Below, piece after piece: positions 56,601 through 61,564 of a stretch of DNA of 61,564 bases. A program made the translations under genes and the position numbers. Origin of the DNA: Petrotoga sp. 9PW.55.5.1 (GTDB taxonomy: Bacteria > Thermotogota > Thermotogae > Petrotogales > Petrotogaceae); NCBI RefSeq assembly GCF_003265365.1, contig NZ_AUPM01000056.1, forward strand, positions 1 to 61,564, in the 5' to 3' direction. Each line of letters opens with the position of its first letter. The first letter of the stretch is position 1. The notes under the pieces were generated by a model that was given only the letters and a program-made list of their open reading frames with translations, did no database searches and was not told the origin of the DNA.

Positions 56601-57369
56601 ACAAGTTCCATCTACAGACCAAGTTAAAATAGATGAAAAGACAGGTACAATGATAAGAAGTGATTTGGAATCAGAACTCAATCCTTTAGACATGTATGCG
56701 GTAGAAGAAGCTGTAAGGATAAAAGAAAAGAATTCAGGGACAAAAATAACAGCGATATCCATGGGACCTGCTTCTGCAGAATACACTATAAAAGAAGCGA
56801 TATCTATGGGATGTGATGAAGGTGTGCTGTTAACGGACAGAAAGTTTGCTGGTGCTGACACACTAGCAACAGCATACACGATAACTCAATTTCTAAAAAC
56901 AAAAAAATTTGACATTATATTTGCAGGAGAAAGGGCAACGGACGGAGAAACAGGGCAGGTAGGACCGTCGGTTGGAGCACAGTTAGAGATACCGATACTA
57001 ACGTACGTAAATAAAATTACAAAAATAACAAACGAAAATATAACCGTTCAAAGAGCTATAGAAGGTGGAAATGAAGTTATACAGACAACACTTCCAGCGT
57101 TGATAACCGTGGTAAAAGAGATAAACGAACCAAGATTACCTAATTTGGAAAACAAATTAAGGGCCAAAAAAAGCAAGATAAAGATATTAACCAACGAAGA
57201 ATTAAAAATAAAAGAAGACAAAATAGGATTAAAAGGATCACCAACAAGGGTTGTAAAAGTATTTTATCCAAAAATATCAAGACAAGGTGAAAAAATAGTT
57301 GTAAAAACTTCACAAGAAGGGGTAGAAAAAATACTAATGTATTTAAGAGAAAAAGGCGTGGTATCATGA
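56578..57369 (+). CDS. etfB: Electron transfer flavoprotein beta subunit
   Basis: 263 residues. CVLIKQVPSTDQVKIDEKTG at the N-terminus, AGERATDGETGQVGPSVGAQ as the nucleotide-binding signature, and the EtfB arm LPALITVVKEINEPRLPN. It overlaps larA by 23 bases, with AAGGAG for its own start. The position before etfA and a GlcD-type dehydrogenase matches lctB of acetogen lactate operons, whose product carries the bifurcating FAD. Confidence 0.93.
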   Translation: MEICVLIKQVPSTDQVKIDEKTGTMIRSDLESELNPLDMYAVEEAVRIKEKNSGTKITAISMGPASAEYTIKEAISMGCDEGVLLTDRKFAGADTLATAYTITQFLKTKKFDIIFAGERATDGETGQVGPSVGAQLEIPILTYVNKITKITNENITVQRAIEGGNEVIQTTLPALITVVKEINEPRLPNLENKLRAKKSKIKILTNEELKIKEDKIGLKGSPTRVVKVFYPKISRQGEKIVVKTSQEGVEKILMYLREKGVVS

Positions 57370-58367
57370 AAAAGGAATACAAAGGGGTATGGACGATAGC
57401 AGAAGTAAAAGAAGGAAAAATCAACAGTGTATCGTATGAATTACTGGCATGGGGAAAAGACTTAGCAGAAAAACTCAACGTAGAACTATCAAGTGTAGTA
57501 TTATCAGACAAAGTTGAAGAGATTGAATCACTCATACACTACGGGGCAGACAAAATTTACTATATTGAACACAAAAAATTGGCCCATTTTTATCCCGACA
57601 TACACACAAACATATTAAAAAATATGGTAGAAGAATTAAAACCTGAAATAATACTAGCATCAGCCACCACCATGGGAAGAACGATTATGCCAGCTTTAGC
57701 AGCAAAGTTAAACACAGGTCTAACAGCAGATTGTACAAACTTTGAAATAGATGAAAAAACAAGATCGTTAATACAAATAAGGCCTGCAATTGGTGGAAAT
57801 GTCATGGCTAAAATAAAAACGGTCACAAAACCCCAAATGGCAACAGTAAGGCCAAAATCGAAACAACCGTTAGAAAAAGATGAAAATCGGAATGGAGAAA
57901 TAATAAAAAAGGAATATGAAAATGAAATATACGAATCAAAATACAAATGGATAAACTTTGAAAAAGACCGAAGTAGTGAGCAACCAATTCAACAATCTGA
58001 TGTGATAATAGCGGGAGGAAAAGGGATAAAAAAACCAGAAAACTTCAAACAACTGCAAAGAATAGCTGAAAAATTAAACGGAGCGGTAGGAGCAACAAGA
58101 GCTGTTGTAGATATGGGATGGATAGATTATTCTCATCAAATAGGGTTATCTGGTAAAACTGTAAGTCCAAAATTATACATAGCTGTAGGAATATCGGGTG
58201 CGGTACAACACATAGCAGGAATGTCAAGCTCAAAACACATAATCTCAATCAACAAAGATCCTGAAGCACCTATATTCAAAATATCAGACCTAGGAATAGT
58301 AGCCGATGCAACAGACATTCTTCCTCTTTTAGAAAAAGAAATAAAATCGGGTGATAAAAATGAATGA
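57366..58367 (+). CDS. etfA: Electron transfer flavoprotein alpha subunit
   Basis: 333 residues, ATGA overlap with etfB. C-terminal FAD domain: GAVGATRAVVDMGWI, GLSGKTVSPKLYIAVGISGA, INKDPEAPIFKISDLGIVAD. There is no CxxCxxC ferredoxin module at the N-terminus, unlike some long EtfA proteins linked to electron confurcation. It should pass electrons between the FAD-linked dehydrogenase and EtfB. Confidence 0.93.
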   Translation: MKKEYKGVWTIAEVKEGKINSVSYELLAWGKDLAEKLNVELSSVVLSDKVEEIESLIHYGADKIYYIEHKKLAHFYPDIHTNILKNMVEELKPEIILASATTMGRTIMPALAAKLNTGLTADCTNFEIDEKTRSLIQIRPAIGGNVMAKIKTVTKPQMATVRPKSKQPLEKDENRNGEIIKKEYENEIYESKYKWINFEKDRSSEQPIQQSDVIIAGGKGIKKPENFKQLQRIAEKLNGAVGATRAVVDMGWIDYSHQIGLSGKTVSPKLYIAVGISGAVQHIAGMSSSKHIISINKDPEAPIFKISDLGIVADATDILPLLEKEIKSGDKNE

Positions 58368-59778
58368 ATACAAAAAAATAAACGACAAGGTAGTAGAAAA
58401 AATAAGGAAAATAATGAAAAACGACGCGTTAATAATATACCAAGACGAAGAAAGCTTAAAAAGTTATTCAAACGACGAATCAGGGGGTGAATACTACGCC
58501 CACATGCCAGATATCGTTGTAAAACCTGAAACAAAAGAACAAATATCAGAATTAATTAAAGTTGCAAACGATGAAAATATACCAATAACCCCAAGGGGAG
58601 CGGGTAGTGGTTTAGCGGGAGCAGACATACCAATATATGGAGGGATAGTATTATCTCTTGAAAGAATGAACAGAATAATAGAAATAGACACAAAAAATCT
58701 GGTTGCAGTGGTAGAACCTGGGGTAGTAACAAACGATCTATGTAGGTTAGTATCAGAAAAAGGGTTGTACTATGCTGGATATCCAATGAGTGTAGAAACA
58801 AGTTTCATAGGAGGAAACGTTGCAACCAACGCAGGAGGAAGTAAAGTAATAAAATATGGTAACACGGCCCATCATATACTAGGACTGGAAGTAGTGATGC
58901 CCAACGGTGAAATTGTAGAGTACGGTGGAAAAAGAAGGAAAGACTCAAGTGGTTACAACTTATTACAACTGTTCATAGGATCGGAAGGAACACTTGGAAT
59001 ATTCACGAAAATATACGTGAATCTTATACCTCAACCGGGGAAAGTGGTTGATCTACTTGTACCGTTTAAAAGTATAGAAAAGGCGATAGACAATGTGGGA
59101 CCACTAATGACGGAAACAAAAAGTCTGCCATCAGGAATAGAATTTATAGACAAAAAATCTATCGATTATGCATCTAAATACACAGGAATGGAGTTACCTT
59201 ATCAAGATGAAGTGGGATCTTATTTAATAGTACAATATGAAGCAACAACATTGCAAGAGGTGGAGGAATTATACGAAAAAAGCGGCAAAAGTTTATTAAA
59301 AAATGGTGCAAAAGATGTATTCATAGCAGATAACAGGACAAATTCAGAAAAGATATGGAGGATGAGAAGGAACTGGTTAGAAAGTCTAAAAGCGGTGGAT
59401 CCATATGTTCCAAGTGGAGATGTTGTAGTACCTACATCTAAAATACCCGAGATAATGGAGTATATAACACAAGTAGAAAAAGAATACCAGGTAGATATAC
59501 CAGTAGCAGGACATGCAGCAGATGGGAACCTTCATCCAGCGCCTTTGAAACCCACCAACGTTTCACCACAGCAATGGAAGAATTTATCTGAAGAGATATT
59601 GGGAAAGATAGCAATTAAAGCTTCGGATATGGGTGGAGCAATAAGTGGTGAACACGGAGTAGGATTCATTAAAAAAGATTTACTTAAAAAGACAAAGCCA
59701 AATCAGTTTGAGAGAATGAAATTGATAAAACAAGTCATCGATCCAAACAATATTATGAATCCTGGTAAGTTGTTTTGA
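58360..59778 (+). CDS. FAD-linked lactate/2-hydroxyacid dehydrogenase (GlcD/LctD family)
   Basis: 472 residues from ATG 58360, overlapping etfA by 8 bases. FAD_binding_4 domain: TPRGAGSGLAGADIPIYGGI and ETSFIGGNVATNAGGSKVIK, GSEGTLGIFTKIYVNLIPQP. C-terminal FAD-oxidase domain: HAADGNLHPAP and GEHGVGFIKKDLL. This family holds D-lactate dehydrogenases and glycolate oxidase GlcD. Beside etfBA and a lactate racemase gene it most likely oxidises D-lactate to pyruvate with Etf as electron acceptor. Confidence 0.92.
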   Translation: MNEYKKINDKVVEKIRKIMKNDALIIYQDEESLKSYSNDESGGEYYAHMPDIVVKPETKEQISELIKVANDENIPITPRGAGSGLAGADIPIYGGIVLSLERMNRIIEIDTKNLVAVVEPGVVTNDLCRLVSEKGLYYAGYPMSVETSFIGGNVATNAGGSKVIKYGNTAHHILGLEVVMPNGEIVEYGGKRRKDSSGYNLLQLFIGSEGTLGIFTKIYVNLIPQPGKVVDLLVPFKSIEKAIDNVGPLMTETKSLPSGIEFIDKKSIDYASKYTGMELPYQDEVGSYLIVQYEATTLQEVEELYEKSGKSLLKNGAKDVFIADNRTNSEKIWRMRRNWLESLKAVDPYVPSGDVVVPTSKIPEIMEYITQVEKEYQVDIPVAGHAADGNLHPAPLKPTNVSPQQWKNLSEEILGKIAIKASDMGGAISGEHGVGFIKKDLLKKTKPNQFERMKLIKQVIDPNNIMNPGKLF

Positions 59779-59832
59779 AAAATCATCAATAAAATTGATC
59801 AAATAAATATAAAAAGAAAAAGGTGATAAAAG

Positions 59833-61293
59833 TTGAAACATGTACATTTGGCAGCAGATCTTGGTGCTTCCGGAGGCAAGGTATTTACAGGTAATGTTCA
59901 TAACGATAGGCTTACTTTGCAAGAAGTAAATAGATTTCCAAATAGACCTGTAAGTATAAACAGAATAGACTTTTGGAATGTTTTAGGGTTATACGAAAAT
60001 ATATTGGAAAGTATAAAGTTAGCTATGAATAAAAATCAAGAAATACTTTCTTTAGGAATAGATAGTTGGGGTGTTGATTTTGGCCTATTAAATAAAAACG
60101 GCCACCTAATAAGCAATCCTATTCATTATAGGAACATGTTTAAGACAAATATTATGCAAGAAACAATAGAAGAAGTAGGGAAAAAATGGATATTTGACCA
60201 TTCTCCAACCCAATTTCAGCCTTTCAATAGCCTTTATCAGATATTAGCTTATAAAAGGTATGCACCAGAGTTCTTAGAAATTTCTAAAGATTTACTAACT
60301 ATTCCTTCTTTGTTCAATTATTTTTTAACAGGAGAAAAAACTATAGATTTTACGATGGCCACGACAACTCAGATATACAATCATCGAAAAAGGGATTGGG
60401 ATGTAGAAATAATTGAAAGGTTTGAAATCACTGATATATTGCCAAAAATAGTTCCTGCTGGAACAAAAGTAGGAAAGATTAAAAAAGAAATCATCGATAA
60501 AAGTTCAAATATTGAGGTAATTCTACCTGCAAGTCATGATACTGGATCGGCTTTTGCTGCTATTGCTTCTGATCCAAAGGATACGCTGTATATAAGTTTG
60601 GGTACATGGTGTTTAACTGGGGCTATTGTAGATGAAGTTCCCTTTAGTTATGAACTTATGGAAAACAATCTGGCTGCAGAAGGATGTCTGGATGGTTCAT
60701 ATAGGATTTTAGCTAACGTTACAGGAATGTGGTTGATTCAGGGGATTATAAAAAGTTTGAATTTACCAGATAATGGTGAGACATATCAAAAAATCACAAA
60801 AATGGCAGAAGGCGCCGAACCATTTTCATCATATATAAACGTGGATGATCCTTCTTTGCAAAATCCCGATGATATGATTCAAGCTGTTAAACGACAATCA
60901 TTCAAAGATAGTAATATAGAATTAAAAGATGATTCACAAGTAATAAGAACAATTTTAGAAAGTATAGCTTTTAGAATAAATGAAACAAAAGAAAAGTTGT
61001 CAAAAATATTAAAAAATAACTTTAAAAGAGTTCATGCTGTAGGAGGTGGAACTAGAAACGAGTTACTCTGTCAATTTATTTCAGAAGCAACAGGATTACC
61101 AGTTATAACTGGTCCGGTGGAGGGAACAGCTGTAGGTAATTTAGTTTCCCAACTTTATGCTTTGGAATATTTAAAAGATTTTGATGAAATTAGAGAACTT
61201 ATAAAAAGATCGTTTGAATTTAAAAACTATGAACCAAAAAATCACGAGATTTGGCAAGAAGCCTTCAATAGATTTAAGTATAAAAATAAATAA
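59833..61293 (+). CDS. rhaB: L-rhamnulokinase
   Basis: 486 residues starting at TTG 59833 after AGGTGAT. FGGY/ASKHA kinase of the RhaB branch: LAADLGASGGKVFTG, DSWGVDFGLL, NPIHYRN, HSPTQFQPFNSLYQI, PASHDTGSAFAAIA, SLGTWCLTGA and HAVGGGTRNELLCQFISEAT. It phosphorylates L-rhamnulose at C1 for RhaD. Its location about 14 kb from rhaD, at the end of the lactate genes, ties both blocks into one rhamnose system. Confidence 0.93.
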   Translation: MKHVHLAADLGASGGKVFTGNVHNDRLTLQEVNRFPNRPVSINRIDFWNVLGLYENILESIKLAMNKNQEILSLGIDSWGVDFGLLNKNGHLISNPIHYRNMFKTNIMQETIEEVGKKWIFDHSPTQFQPFNSLYQILAYKRYAPEFLEISKDLLTIPSLFNYFLTGEKTIDFTMATTTQIYNHRKRDWDVEIIERFEITDILPKIVPAGTKVGKIKKEIIDKSSNIEVILPASHDTGSAFAAIASDPKDTLYISLGTWCLTGAIVDEVPFSYELMENNLAAEGCLDGSYRILANVTGMWLIQGIIKSLNLPDNGETYQKITKMAEGAEPFSSYINVDDPSLQNPDDMIQAVKRQSFKDSNIELKDDSQVIRTILESIAFRINETKEKLSKILKNNFKRVHAVGGGTRNELLCQFISEATGLPVITGPVEGTAVGNLVSQLYALEYLKDFDEIRELIKRSFEFKNYEPKNHEIWQEAFNRFKYKNK

Positions 61294-61372
61294 AAATATT
61301 CTGGTATGGTAAAAAAAGATATGATATAATTTGCAAAGAAAGAAGCGGATGAAAAAAGATGATATGATACCT

Positions 61373-61416
61373 CCAAAGTAGTTTTGTAATTTTTATTAAA
61401 CACGTGTCTACTTTGG
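61373..61416 (+). terminator. Long-loop inverted repeat after rhaB, possible terminator
   Basis: CCAAAGTAG (61373-61381) and CTACTTTGG (61408-61416) enclose 26 bases and are followed by TTGATTTTTATT. The distance from the rhaB stop (about 80 bases) and long loop make this a weak terminator call. A TATAAT at 61324-61329 could be a -10 box for the next gene. Confidence 0.35.
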
Positions 61417-61455
61417 TTGATTTTTATTCTCCTTTTTGAAGGGTTAATATAATAG

Positions 61456-61564
61456 AATTCCCCTCTTGAGAGGGGTGTCAGACTGAAAGTCTGACAGGGT
61501 GTGGTCACAGACGGGGTAGTTGCTTGTGAAGTGGATTTTCAATTTGCTAAAAGCAAATTAAAGA
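61456..61564 (-). repeat. Dispersed hairpin-rich repeat, copy R4
   Basis: Begins with AATTCCCCTCTTGAGAGGGG and TGTCAGACTgaaAGTCTGACA exactly as R2, then a variant middle, then ATTTGCTAAAAGCAAATTAA at the window end. Confidence 0.8.

Overview
The window looks like a chromosome segment of a low-GC member of the Thermotogota, most likely Petrotogaceae (inference). Supporting features are many ribose-type and rhamnose-type ABC importers, NAD-dependent GH4 glycosidase, a rhamnose cluster of the Thermotoga type, AT-rich codon use, TTG starts and strong AGGAGG ribosome binding sites. No rRNA, tRNA, CRISPR array or intact transposase was found. The two window ends and two interior gaps carry copies of one hairpin-rich dispersed repeat.

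Layout. 1-7600 (minus strand): fragment of an Rpn-type nuclease gene, a GPH-family sugar symporter, a PIG-L deacetylase, a SWIM-SNF2 helicase and an ABC ATPase with degraded catalytic motifs. 7728-8651: era. 8666-11148 (minus): ANTAR response regulator plus a histidine kinase whose N-terminus is a degenerate ABC ATPase domain, broken by a frameshift at a 9-base poly-A tract. 11279-20038: a promoter and a leader with two hairpins sharing one loop sequence, the second overlapping a terminator (an ANTAR-type antitermination layout), then a sugar operon (binding protein, ATPase, permease, PfkB kinase, class II aldolase, FGGY kinase, mannose-6-phosphate isomerase-like protein). 20507-25445: class I aldolase, PfkB kinase, an ERCC4-type nuclease island bounded by direct repeats, and a zinc alcohol dehydrogenase. 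25888-34659: LacI regulator with its operator and a fucose/pentose-like operon (ABC importer, FucU mutarotase, transaldolase-like aldolase, isomerase, FGGY kinase). 34950-39416: a giant 2-hydroxyacyl-CoA dehydratase activase-like protein. 39669-43453: LacI regulator, solute-binding protein without permeases, and GH4. 43493-61293: L-rhamnose region.

The rhamnose region is the most complete system. A DeoR regulator is divergent from rhaD, an L-rhamnose isomerase gene and a rhaSTPQ importer. These are followed by dhaK, dhaL, aldA, larA, etfB, etfA, glcD and rhaB. Read as a pathway: rhamnose to rhamnulose to rhamnulose-1-phosphate; cleavage to DHAP and L-lactaldehyde; AldA oxidation to L-lactate; racemisation by a LarA-type nickel enzyme; oxidation to pyruvate by a GlcD/Etf complex arranged like the electron-confurcating lactate dehydrogenase of acetogens. 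Racemase and Etf-coupled dehydrogenase inside a deoxysugar operon would turn the lactaldehyde branch fully into pyruvate.

Other points: a dyad motif with core AAATTTCTAAAGTG precedes three genes far apart in the window; an array of five 10-bp units lies directly upstream of the promoter of the second LacI gene; two genes are shifted out of frame at poly-A tracts and both are repaired by removing one A; and each ribose-type ABC operon has a stable hairpin directly after its binding-protein gene.
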